9,601 bases of DNA from Deltaproteobacteria bacterium (GCA_015233285.1 JADFYA010000111.1:1-9601), one strand, 5' to 3'; positions 1 to 7,775 are shown, counted from the first letter of the stretch. Numbers and translations: made by a program. The notes: generated from the sequence alone by a model not told the origin.

Positions 1-1
1 T

Positions 2-397
2 CGCCCGGAAGAGATTGAGGCGCTCAAATCGGCCATCGAACGAATCCAACCGGATACGGTTGAAATAAACACTGTTGTCCGGCCCCCGGCCGAGAAGTTT
101 GCCTTAACGGTGGGTTTGGCCGATTTGGAGCAAATAAGACATGCTTTGGGGCAGAAGGCCAGGATTATTGCAGACTTTAAACGTCCTGCAACAGCCGCGG
201 CCACCCCGCAACTAGATCTGCCCATCATCGCGGTGATCAGCCGCCGACCGGTCACTTTGGACGACCTGGTCGCATCTTTAGGCGCCCCGCGTTCAGAAAT
301 AGTTAATAATCTAAAAGTGTTGATAAGTAAGGGCAGGGTGCAGCCAACCTATCATGACCAAAAAGAGTATTACACATTGGCCCAAGCTTTAACATAA
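2..397 (+). CDS. Radical SAM protein, C-terminal part (5' end outside window)
   Basis: The frame is open from base 2 to the TAA at 395-397, giving 131 residues with no visible start, so this is the 3' end of a gene that begins upstream. An internal GTG at 110 is not a credible start because the family-like sequence lies before it. The stretch IQPDTVEINTVVRPPAE (about residues 15-31 of the visible part) is typical of the end of the TIM-barrel core in a group of bacterial radical SAM Fe-S oxidoreductases related to COG0731. The last 60 or so residues (PIIAVISRRPVTLDDLVASL onward, ending in EYYTL) read as a small winged-helix domain, which members of this group often carry. The CxxxCxxC cluster motif lies outside the window, so the family call rests on the C-terminus only. 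The substrate is unknown. The next gene on the same strand starts 268 bp downstream, after a repeat, so co-transcription is doubtful. Confidence 0.7.
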   Translation, partial: RPEEIEALKSAIERIQPDTVEINTVVRPPAEKFALTVGLADLEQIRHALGQKARIIADFKRPATAAATPQLDLPIIAVISRRPVTLDDLVASLGAPRSEIVNNLKVLISKGRVQPTYHDQKEYYTLAQALT

Positions 398-516
398 AAG
401 CACAACACCGAGGACGCCGAGGAACAAAGAGAGCGCAGAGGCTTTGGCTATTCCCAATATCATCCTAAAATTTCTTCGTCCTCACGTTTTTCTCTACGTT
501 CTCGGGTTATGCTTTT
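396..516. repeat. Imperfect inverted repeat with GAG-rich arms
   Basis: The outer ends AAAAGCACAAC (396-406) and GTTATGCTTTT (506-516) are reverse complements at 10 of 11 positions. Inside them the left arm (CCGAGGACGCCGAGG, 408-422) and the reverse complement of the right arm (CCGAGAACGTAGAG) remain similar, so roughly 45 nt per side can pair imperfectly around an unpaired centre near 440-470. Such degenerate 'ccgagg-acgc-gagg' repeats recur in intergenic regions of many Deltaproteobacteria and other environmental genomes (general knowledge). The element begins at the stop codon of the upstream gene and could form an RNA hairpin acting as a processing or termination signal. It could also be a small non-autonomous repeat. 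Confidence 0.5.
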
Positions 517-525
517 TCTATAATG

Positions 526-618
526 CTAGAGTTCGGCATGGCACATGGCCCAAACTTGGGATGCTGCTTTTTTGTTAACCTTCTCCAAAGGAATGGTGTG
601 TGTAACCGGCTGAAGCAT
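526..618 (-). pseudogene. Possible remnant of a zinc-dependent alcohol dehydrogenase C-terminus
   Basis: On the minus strand an open stretch encodes about 30 residues containing MLQPVTHTIPLEKVN and ends at TAG (526-528). The pattern 'KPVTHTxPLEKVNEA' is typical of the last 50 residues of medium-chain zinc alcohol dehydrogenases, just before the C-terminal strand. The rest of such a gene (about 300 codons) is absent: upstream on the minus strand the frame reaches a stop within about 15 codons, and the opposite strand is then occupied by the 1413-residue gene. The last residues (ASQVWAMCHAEL) no longer look like the family. No Shine-Dalgarno is seen. I read it as a decayed gene tail, on similarity of only about 15 residues, so chance resemblance is possible. 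Confidence 0.3.
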
Positions 619-665
619 CCCGGTATAGTTGAAAATGTATAACAAAAATAAGGGTTTTAGCTAAA

Positions 666-3600
666 ATGGTTAGTCAGGTCAAGATGCAAAAAGGCAAGGA
701 GGAACATTCCCCCAAATATTACCTGGGGGTGGACGTGGGTTCGGTCAGCGTGAACACCGTTTTGATGAATCGTGACCGAGACGTACTGTGGGACGACTAC
801 ACCAGAACTCACGGGCAGCCTTTAGAGACTGCTTTAACGGTTTTGTCCCGTTTGCTTTCCGAATACCCGGCGGAGTCAATCAGTGCTCCGGCCGTTACCG
901 GCACTGCCGGCAAGACACTGGCTGATTTATTAAACGGCGTATTTATCAATGAAATCATTGTTCACGCCAAGGCCGTGTCACTTTTTCATCCCGAGGCCAG
1001 AACCATCATTGAAATGGGTGGTGAGGACTCCAAACTTATTTTGGTCAAACCCAGTGAATCAAATGAGTTGGAAATAGAAGACTTTGTCATGAACACCATG
1101 TGTGCCGCGGGGACGGGTTCATTCTTGGATCAACAGGCCCACCGCCTGGGTTTTACCATTGAAGAATTCAGCCAACTGGCCCTTAAATCGGAGCGCCCGC
1201 CCCGGATTGCCGGCCGGTGCAGCGTCTTTGCCAAGACGGACATGATTCATCTCCAGCAAGAGGCTACCCCGGATTTCGATATCGTGGCCGGCCTGTGCTT
1301 CTCCATGGTCCGAAACCTCAAAAGTAATATCGCTAAAGGAAAGGGTATTGCCGTCCCGGTGATCTTTCAGGGCGGCGTCGCAGCCAACCTGGGCGTGCGC
1401 AGGGCTTTCCGGGAAATCATGCAGCTTCAAGAAATAGACTTGATTATCCCTAAGTATTTTCTTTCCATGGGCGCCATTGGAGCAGTGCTGGTTACTCTAG
1501 AAACCAAAGCCGGCCTGGCTCATTTTCCGGGTTTATCCGAGCTGGAGAATTACTTAACCCGACACCGGCCGGAAGCCGGACGCCTACCGAGACTGGTGAT
1601 TGCCCAGAGTCGTCTGGCGACCACGGCGGTAGGAGAAAAGGACTGGGTAGAGTTACCGGAAGATCATGTTGTTGAGGCCTACTTGGGCGTGGATGTCGGA
1701 TCTATCAGCACCAATGTGGTGGTTATTGATGCTGAGCGGCGGGTTCTCTCAAAGCAGTACTTGATGACGGCCGGCCGGCCATTGGAAGCAGTTAAAGAAG
1801 GGTTGCGCCGGGCAGGTGAAGAACTTGGCGACCGGGTGAGAATCGTCGGTGTAGGCACGACCGGATCAGGCCGTTACCTCACTGGAGATTTCATTGGGGC
1901 GGACATCGCCCGCAACGAGATCACGGCCCAGGCTACCGCCGCGGCCGCCATAAACCCAGACGTGGATACCATATTTGAAATCGGAGGACAGGATTCCAAA
2001 TACATCAGCCTGAAGAACGGGGCCATTGTAGATTTTATGATGAATAAAGTCTGCGCCGCGGGAACAGGTTCATTCCTGGAGGAACAAGCTGAAAAGCTTG
2101 GAATTTCAATTAAGAATGAATTTGGCCGACTGGCCCTGTCGTCCGCCCAACCCATTCGTATGGGTGAGCGATGCACCGTGTTTATGGAATCAGATCTGGT
2201 TCATCATCAGCAACGAGGTATCCTCAAAGAAGACCTGGTGGCGGGATTAAGTTATTCAATCGTTCAGAATTATATAAACAAAGTGGTTGAAGATCGAAAA
2301 ATCGGTGACAATATTTTTTATCAGGGAGCCACAGCGGCTAATGCCGGGATCGTGGCGGCCTTCGAACAAGTGACGGGTAAAAAAATAACCGTCCCCGACC
2401 ACCATGACGTCACCGGCGCCATCGGCGTGGCCCTATTGGCCATGAAAGAGCGGACCTGGGAAACAAGCAAATTTAAAGGGTTCCAACTATCCGGTACTTC
2501 TTACCAGATAACTCCTTTTGAATGCAAAGGATGTCCCAATCAGTGTGAAATTCGCCAGGTGAATATTCAGGGTGAGCGGCCACTTTATTATGGCTCCCGA
2601 TGCGACAAATACGACATCGACTATAAGAAAAAACGTTTTGAGCACATTCCGGACCTTTTTGCCGAGCGGGAAAAACACCTTATCGGGCCGCCGCCGGACG
2701 AAGGACGGACATATCGACGTGGCCGGATCGGTCTGCCCCGGACCATGTTTTTTCATGAATTGATGCCTTTCTTCCGTTCCTTTTTCGATGAGCTGGATTT
2801 TGAAGTAATCGTTTCCGATCGGACTAACAAGAGCATCATCCAAAAGGGCATAGAAGTGATGGTCACAGAGCCGTGTTTCCCGATCAAAGTGGCCCATGGC
2901 CACCTCCGGAGCTTGATCGATAAAGGTGTGACGACCATATTTCTGCCCTCGATTATCAACATTAAACACCAGGATCAGCGAATACAGCAGGGAGTGGTCT
3001 GTCCCTATGTCCAAAGTTTGGCTTATACGGTCCACTCGGCCATCAAATTTGAAGCCTCCGGCACACGCCTGGTCCAGCCGGTGTTGCACTTTGGTGACGG
3101 TGAAAAGATACTTAAAAAAGATCTTTATGAATTGGGCCAGCAACTGGGTGTGGATAAGAGCGAAATCAACCGGGCTTATCTCCGCGGGATTAAGGCCCAA
3201 GATGATTTTAGCGTCACCCTGCAGGAGCGGGGCCGTCAGATATTATCACAACTCAAACCCGATGACGTGGCCATGGTTGTGGTCAGCCGGCCCTACAACG
3301 GATGTGATCCTGGAATCAATCTGGGCCTCCCGGCCAAGCTGAAAGGCTTGGGCATCCAGGCCATCCCGATGGATTTTCTGCCCCTGGATGAAGTCGGTGA
3401 AGATATTTCATTTTTACACAATATGTATTGGCGGTACGGACAAAAAATCCTGTCTGCGGCCAGACATATCAAGGATGATAAACGCATTTACGGCCTGTAC
3501 ATAACCAACTTCGCCTGTGGCCCGGATTCCTTTATCCAACATTTCTTCCGGGAGGAACTGGGCGGGAAACCCTACCTCGAGATAGAAATAGATGAGCACA

Positions 3601-4907
3601 GCGCCGATGTCGGGGCGATCACTCGACTGGAAGCCTTCCTCGACAGTCTGAAAAACGTGATCAACGCGCCGGCCCCAAAGCCAAAAAGAGCATTACGCCT
3701 GTTGACCACAAAAGAGCCCCGCCGGATGTTTCTCCCACCCATGACGGATGCGTCCTACGCCGTGGCCGCGGCTTTTAAGGCTTGTGGCGTTGAGGCGGTG
3801 GTGTTGCCTGATTCTGATGAAGATACGTTGGTCCTGGGCCGAAAATTATCATCCGGCAAAGAGTGCTACCCCTTGGTGCTGACGACCGGGGACATGGCCA
3901 AAATGGTCAATCGGCCGGATTTCGAGCCTGATCGGGCCGCCTTCTTTATGCCTTCGGGTACCGGTCCCTGCCGGTTTGGTCAGTATCACCGATATCAGCG
4001 CATGGTTTTGGATGATTTGGGATATCCGGAGGTCCCTATTTTCGCCCCAAATCAAAATGAAAAATTCTGGGATGAGTTGGGAATCATAGGCCATGACTTC
4101 AGCCGGCTGGGCTGGCAAGGCGTTGTCGCAGTGGACCTTCTGGAAAAAAGACTTAGAGGAACTCGACCCTACGAAGCTGAACCCGGAACCGCTGATAAAG
4201 TCTATGGAGAGTGTTTAGACGATATTTGCCAGACTATCCAAACACGCGGTGACCTGCCCGCGGCACTGACTCGAAGTAAAGAGCAGTTCAACCGGATCCC
4301 CCTCAACCGGAATGGCGGCAAACCGGTTATTGGCTTGGTGGGGGAGATTTACACCCGAGCCAATCGATTTTCCAATGAAAACATCGTGCGAGAGATAGAA
4401 CGGTTGGGCGGCGAGGTGTGGATGCCGCCTATCTCCGAGTGGATTTTGTATAGCAACTACACGGCCATCGCAGCAGCCAAAAAAGGCAATAATTATAGTT
4501 CATTACTGAAGCTTGTCCTGACCAATCGGATTCAGTCCAAGGATGAACATCTGTTGACTCGGACCTTTGACGGAAATATGAAGAATGGTAAAGAGCCGCC
4601 TATTGCCGAAACCATCGATCTAGCCGCGTCCTACCTTCACCCTTCCTTTGAAGGTGAAGCGATCTTAAGCATCGGAAAGTCAATTGACTTTATCTCAAAA
4701 GGGGTTTGTGGGTTGGTCAACGTGATTCCATTTACCTGTATGCCCGGGACCATCGTTAACGCCTTGATGAAGCGGCTTCGGGAAGACCACAACAACATCC
4801 CCTACTTGAATATGGCCTATGATGGCCAGGAACAGACCAACACTCAAACTCGTCTGGAGGCTTTTATGTACCAGGTCAGCCGATATAAAGAAATGTCAGG
4901 CGTCTGA
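666..4907 (+). CDS. Giant acyl-CoA dehydratase activase fusion: two BcrAD/BadFG ATPase domains plus two DUF2229/HgdB-like modules
   Basis: This 1413-residue protein is related to the ATP-dependent activators and catalytic subunits of 2-hydroxyacyl-CoA dehydratases and benzoyl-CoA reductases. Activator domain 1 (about residues 18-280) has the phosphate loop YLGVDVGS, EMGGEDSK, CAAGTGSF (Cys146) and GRCSVF (Cys185). Activator domain 2 (about 338-595) repeats this with YLGVDVGS, EIGGQDSK, CAAGTGSF (Cys463) and ERCTVF (Cys503). In the HgdC family two such Cys per subunit hold one [4Fe-4S] cluster across a homodimer, so here both halves are in one chain. A linker follows with CKGCPNQC (Cys620, 623, 627) and Cys646. 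The rest is two similar modules, about 687-995 (EPCFP, NFACGPDSF) and about 1018-1407 (GKECYP, GPCRFGQYH, FTCMPG), matching the DUF2229/COG3580 and COG3581 families. It is probably cytoplasmic. The ATG at 666 has a weak AAGGG 11 nt upstream; Met7 (684) is an alternative start. The role of this family is not firmly established, and no substrate is assigned. Confidence 0.92.
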   Translation: MVSQVKMQKGKEEHSPKYYLGVDVGSVSVNTVLMNRDRDVLWDDYTRTHGQPLETALTVLSRLLSEYPAESISAPAVTGTAGKTLADLLNGVFINEIIVHAKAVSLFHPEARTIIEMGGEDSKLILVKPSESNELEIEDFVMNTMCAAGTGSFLDQQAHRLGFTIEEFSQLALKSERPPRIAGRCSVFAKTDMIHLQQEATPDFDIVAGLCFSMVRNLKSNIAKGKGIAVPVIFQGGVAANLGVRRAFREIMQLQEIDLIIPKYFLSMGAIGAVLVTLETKAGLAHFPGLSELENYLTRHRPEAGRLPRLVIAQSRLATTAVGEKDWVELPEDHVVEAYLGVDVGSISTNVVVIDAERRVLSKQYLMTAGRPLEAVKEGLRRAGEELGDRVRIVGVGTTGSGRYLTGDFIGADIARNEITAQATAAAAINPDVDTIFEIGGQDSKYISLKNGAIVDFMMNKVCAAGTGSFLEEQAEKLGISIKNEFGRLALSSAQPIRMGERCTVFMESDLVHHQQRGILKEDLVAGLSYSIVQNYINKVVEDRKIGDNIFYQGATAANAGIVAAFEQVTGKKITVPDHHDVTGAIGVALLAMKERTWETSKFKGFQLSGTSYQITPFECKGCPNQCEIRQVNIQGERPLYYGSRCDKYDIDYKKKRFEHIPDLFAEREKHLIGPPPDEGRTYRRGRIGLPRTMFFHELMPFFRSFFDELDFEVIVSDRTNKSIIQKGIEVMVTEPCFPIKVAHGHLRSLIDKGVTTIFLPSIINIKHQDQRIQQGVVCPYVQSLAYTVHSAIKFEASGTRLVQPVLHFGDGEKILKKDLYELGQQLGVDKSEINRAYLRGIKAQDDFSVTLQERGRQILSQLKPDDVAMVVVSRPYNGCDPGINLGLPAKLKGLGIQAIPMDFLPLDEVGEDISFLHNMYWRYGQKILSAARHIKDDKRIYGLYITNFACGPDSFIQHFFREELGGKPYLEIEIDEHSADVGAITRLEAFLDSLKNVINAPAPKPKRALRLLTTKEPRRMFLPPMTDASYAVAAAFKACGVEAVVLPDSDEDTLVLGRKLSSGKECYPLVLTTGDMAKMVNRPDFEPDRAAFFMPSGTGPCRFGQYHRYQRMVLDDLGYPEVPIFAPNQNEKFWDELGIIGHDFSRLGWQGVVAVDLLEKRLRGTRPYEAEPGTADKVYGECLDDICQTIQTRGDLPAALTRSKEQFNRIPLNRNGGKPVIGLVGEIYTRANRFSNENIVREIERLGGEVWMPPISEWILYSNYTAIAAAKKGNNYSSLLKLVLTNRIQSKDEHLLTRTFDGNMKNGKEPPIAETIDLAASYLHPSFEGEAILSIGKSIDFISKGVCGLVNVIPFTCMPGTIVNALMKRLREDHNNIPYLNMAYDGQEQTNTQTRLEAFMYQVSRYKEMSGV

Positions 4908-5074
4908 CGTAAGGCATCCAGTTTCAATTTATTGACCACGACGGCGGTTATAAACAAGTTTGGCTGGCTCAACTTGACATGCGAAGCCCCCTGCGGGCGT
5001 TTTAGTCGATTTGATGACATGAAGGAGCCGTACCCGCCGGTGTCAACCCATGAAGAGGAGTGCCTAATTATCTG
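4908..5074 (+). other. Gap between activator and ribonuclease genes; open in the upstream gene's frame
   Basis: No terminator or strong promoter is convincing here. A GCCC/GGGC stem of only 4 bp (about 4987-4999) followed by TTTT is too weak to call. The frame of the 1413-residue gene stays open after its TGA (4905-4907) for another 55 sense codons, to a TGA at 5073-5075 that overlaps the ribonuclease ATG as TGATG. Within this frame an ATG at 5019 would give an 18-residue leader peptide (starting MKEPYPPVST) whose stop touches the ribonuclease start, an arrangement that could couple translation. No good Shine-Dalgarno precedes 5019. The open stretch may well be chance. Confidence 0.4.
5054..5060 (+). 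promoter_or_regulatory. Shine-Dalgarno deciding the ribonuclease start
   Basis: AGAGGAG at 5054-5060 is the only strong ribosome-binding sequence near this start. It contains the G of a possible GTG start at 5060, so it cannot serve that codon. The ATG at 5075 lies 14 nt downstream, a longer spacing than usual, but it gives an N-terminus (MGRKILINA) aligned with the start of E. coli RNase G (MTAELLVNV). Confidence 0.5.
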
Positions 5075-6604
5075 ATGGGCAGAAAAATACTAATAAATGC
5101 CGTAGATCCCGAAGAATTCCGTGTAGCCATTGTTGAAGATGGTATTCTGCAAGAGTTCTATATTGAGAGCAATACTCGGGAACTGTCCCGGGGGAATATC
5201 TATAAGGCAATTGTGGCTAATGTCGAACCCAGTCTTCAGGCAGTTTTTGTGGACTTTGGGGAAGCGCGAAACGGATTCCTGCAGATCAATGAAATTCACC
5301 CTGAATACTTTCAGATCGATGTCAAACCAAACAAAAAGCCGGATCAGCTCCGCATCCAGGATGTGATTAAACGCGGTCAGGAAATACTGGTTCAGGTGAC
5401 CAAAGAAGAATCCGAACGAAAAGGTGCGGCCTTGACCACCTATTTATCCATGCCGGGGCGGTATATTGTCTTGATGCCCGGTCGGAAGCAGGTCGGGGTC
5501 TCGCGAAAGATAGAAGATGAGGCCGAGCGCCAGAGGTTAAAGGAAATCTGCAGTGACATGAATCTGCCTCCGGATATTGGATGCATCATCAGAACAGCCG
5601 GAATGGGGCAGACCAAACGGGAACTCAAAAAAGATCTCAGTTACATGCTCCGGCTCTGGTCAAACCTGAAAACACGCGCTCGAGAAGATAAAGCGCCGTG
5701 CTTGATTTACAAAGATGAAGATCTGGGCATCCGGACCATTCGGGATTACTTCACCCCGGATACGCAGGAAATTCTTATAGATAATAAGGAGACGTACCAA
5801 CGGCTTAAGGAATTCATGGGGGTTATTTCGCCGGTTTTCACGCGGAAACTTCGATTAAACAAGGATGACAAACCCGTTTTTGCCAAATACCACCTGGAAG
5901 AGCAGATCGAAGAAATCTACAAGAAGCAAATTCGCTTGTCGTCCGGCGGATTTATCCTCATTGAACCCACCGAAGCCCTGGTCACGGTTGACGTCAATTC
6001 CGGAAAGCATAAAAATGAAAAAGACATGGAAGGGACCGCGTTCAAGGCCAATATGGAAGCAGCCGGAGAAATCGCCCGGCAACTCCGTTTGCGTGACCTG
6101 GGTGGGTTGATTGTGATTGATTTTATCGATATGAAGGATCCAAAACATAACACTGAAGTCGTCAAGGAATTGAAGAACCATTTGAAAAAGGATAAGGCCC
6201 GGACAACGGTAGGTAAAATCAGTAAGTTCGGGTTACTGGAACTAGGCCGGCAGCATATCAGACCAGCTATCCAAAAAGGCGCATACATTCCCTGCGCTCA
6301 GTGTCAGGGCCTGGGTATTGTCAAATCCCCGGAAGCCGCGGCTCTGGCCTCGTTACGAAAGTTAGTCATCCGGGCGTCCAAGGGCGATCTAAAAATGATT
6401 AAGGCCGTGTTCCATCATGGCGTGGCCTCTTACCTGCTAAACCAAAAACGATCCTGTTTGGCCGAGTTGGAGGAAAAACATAAACTGTCCATCATGATTG
6501 AAGGTGACGCCGGCATCCTACCCGAAGAAGGGGATATCGTTTTCATTAAGAGAGACGCCTGCCTGAGTGAACCCAATCTCACGCCGGCCGGTTTGGAATT
6601 ATGA
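5075..6604 (+). CDS. rng: Ribonuclease G/E family endoribonuclease
   Basis: A 509-residue single-strand-specific endoribonuclease of the RNase E/G family, involved in rRNA 5'-end processing and mRNA decay in the cytoplasm. Counting from the ATG at 5075, an S1-type RNA-binding domain lies at about 38-120 (NIYKAIVANVEPSLQAVFVD, GFLQINEI). The 5'-sensor region follows (RTAGMG, 173-178). The DNase I-like catalytic part has Asp306 and Asn308 in VDVNSG and Asp349 in VIDFIDM. The zinc-link pair Cys407/Cys410 is in CAQC. These residues sit three positions beyond Asp303, Asn305, Asp346, Cys404 and Cys407 of E. coli RNase E, so the core is collinear and complete. The length is close to RNase G (about 489) and the long RNase E degradosome scaffold is absent. 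A longer GTG start at 5060 (514 residues) is less likely because it lies in the ribosome-binding site. Confidence 0.93.
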   Translation: MGRKILINAVDPEEFRVAIVEDGILQEFYIESNTRELSRGNIYKAIVANVEPSLQAVFVDFGEARNGFLQINEIHPEYFQIDVKPNKKPDQLRIQDVIKRGQEILVQVTKEESERKGAALTTYLSMPGRYIVLMPGRKQVGVSRKIEDEAERQRLKEICSDMNLPPDIGCIIRTAGMGQTKRELKKDLSYMLRLWSNLKTRAREDKAPCLIYKDEDLGIRTIRDYFTPDTQEILIDNKETYQRLKEFMGVISPVFTRKLRLNKDDKPVFAKYHLEEQIEEIYKKQIRLSSGGFILIEPTEALVTVDVNSGKHKNEKDMEGTAFKANMEAAGEIARQLRLRDLGGLIVIDFIDMKDPKHNTEVVKELKNHLKKDKARTTVGKISKFGLLELGRQHIRPAIQKGAYIPCAQCQGLGIVKSPEAAALASLRKLVIRASKGDLKMIKAVFHHGVASYLLNQKRSCLAELEEKHKLSIMIEGDAGILPEEGDIVFIKRDACLSEPNLTPAGLEL

Positions 6605-6706
6605 CCGGGTCAAGGTATCCTGCCTAGGCGGATCATATCAAGTTATGATGCGGCGGGGACTTAAGGGTTTCAGCCCAGGGCTAATTCCCAAAAATAAGGG
6701 GTCCAA

Positions 6707-7192
6707 ATGATGACAAAAGATAAGAATCTCCCGACAAACAAAGTCATCCCATTGAAAAGATATGCCAAGAGGAAAGCTGAGTTAACCCCGTCCGCCCCCT
6801 CTCTTTTTGATTCGGATAGTGATGCGTTTTGGGACCCCTTAAAAGCAGATAATCACTCCGACCTCTACCAGTTATTGGAACGTCCTTTCGATGGGTTGGA
6901 TTTTATTCGGGAGATGGAGAGTGATTGGACCGGGGAGGTCTATGACACGCTGTTCCTCCAGTCAGATTTAATTTTCTATTTCACCGTGGCCTTAACTGAT
7001 GGTCACAGAATAGAAAATTTTTTCAAGGGAACCCTGTTGGAACAGTTTATCACTCAGAAAATTGATGGGGATCTGGATATCTGGTCGGTGGTGACGGATG
7101 TGAAGGTCGCGGCTAAACTAATCATCAATTATCTTGTTGATGAAAATATGGCTTTTTCGATGAAATGTGAGTCCCGGGATGACCAAAAATAA
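6707..7192 (+). CDS. Hypothetical protein, 161 residues
   Basis: I do not recognise a family. The start is well supported: AAGGGG (6696-6701) lies 5 nt before the ATG at 6707 and 8 nt before a second ATG at 6710. The N-terminus is basic (residues 4-24, with VIPLKRYAKRK) and is followed by an acidic stretch with low-complexity SDSD (36-39). The C-terminal two thirds (about 50-155) looks like a compact alpha/beta domain with many aromatic and acidic residues (YDTLFLQSDLIFYFTVALTD, 79-98). There is no signal peptide or membrane segment and only one Cys, near the end. It lies 102 bp after the ribonuclease gene and overlaps the Nudix gene by 14 bp, so it is probably translated from the same mRNA as the latter. 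Linkage to the ribonuclease could mean an RNA-related role, but nothing in the sequence shows it. Confidence 0.72.
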   Translation: MMTKDKNLPTNKVIPLKRYAKRKAELTPSAPSLFDSDSDAFWDPLKADNHSDLYQLLERPFDGLDFIREMESDWTGEVYDTLFLQSDLIFYFTVALTDGHRIENFFKGTLLEQFITQKIDGDLDIWSVVTDVKVAAKLIINYLVDENMAFSMKCESRDDQK

Positions 7193-7775
7193 CTTTTGCG
7201 CCGCGAATCTTGATTCTGAGTTCATTTCTAATTTTGAGCAGGCGCTGGCCCATCGCCCCCATCGTGTGATCAAGAAAGACGATTATGTTCAGGCCGCCGT
7301 TCTCATTCCTCTCTTTGACAAGGATGGGGACTTAAATGTGTTGTTGACCAAACGAACGGATACGGTGGAAACGCACCAAGGGCAGATATCTTTCCCCGGC
7401 GGAGTAAGGGATCCAGAAGATATCAACCTTCTTAACACGGCGCTGCGGGAAGCTGACGAAGAAGTGGGGATCAAGACGGCGGACGTCCGCATATTAGGTG
7501 AGTTGGATCAGGAAGTGACAATTACCAATTTTATTATCTCCCCTTTTGTGGGTATCATTCCATATCCTTACAGATTCAAGGCCAACCCCAGGGAAGTGGC
7601 TCGTCTCATCAGCGTCCCCCTCTGTGTATTACGTGATCAGGAAAAAAACGGACCGGCCACTTACAACTATCATGGTGTTGATTACCCATCATACAGATTC
7701 ACCTACCAGGGTCATGTCGTTTGGGGCGCCACGGCCAGAATCCTTAAAAATTTCCTTGAGGTTATACCCAGCTAG
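7179..7775 (+). CDS. Nudix hydrolase, CoA pyrophosphatase type (NudL/PCD1-like)
   Basis: A 198-residue Nudix protein expected to cleave the diphosphate of coenzyme A or its acyl/oxidised forms to 4'-phosphopantetheine and 3',5'-ADP. Residues counted from ATG 7179 show the family-specific segment LLTKRTDTVETHQGQISFPGG (55-75, abbreviated: LLTKR, then HQGQISFPGG). The Nudix box follows, with Gly74-Gly75, Glu80 and the metal-binding helix READEEVGI (90-98). As usual in this subfamily the box has a two-residue insertion relative to GX5EX7REUXEEXGU. PFVGIIPYP (122-130) and VWGATARIL (181-189) near the end are further hallmarks. All metal ligands Glu91, Glu94 and Glu95 are present. The start is uncertain: ATG 7179 overlaps the previous gene by 14 bp, and GTG 7167 would add four residues; neither has a clear Shine-Dalgarno, which suggests translational coupling. 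Confidence 0.9.
   Translation: MTKNNFCAANLDSEFISNFEQALAHRPHRVIKKDDYVQAAVLIPLFDKDGDLNVLLTKRTDTVETHQGQISFPGGVRDPEDINLLNTALREADEEVGIKTADVRILGELDQEVTITNFIISPFVGIIPYPYRFKANPREVARLISVPLCVLRDQEKNGPATYNYHGVDYPSYRFTYQGHVVWGATARILKNFLEVIPS

Noticed and set aside
629..643. TATAAC upstream of the activase gene as a promoter -10
   Set aside because: No -35 hexamer at acceptable spacing and no extended -10 in the right register.
2487..3200. 237-codon open frame on the minus strand
   Set aside because: It lies wholly inside the activase gene, which has clear conserved motifs through this region; the minus-strand peptide looks like no family and has no ribosome-binding site.
4987..5003. GCCC/GGGC stem followed by TTTT as a terminator
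   Set aside because: Only four base pairs and four T; too weak to call.
4974..5005. TTGACA upstream of the ribonuclease gene as a promoter
   Set aside because: No adequate -10 occurs at 16-18 nt; the nearest (TTTTAG) is 20 nt away and poor.
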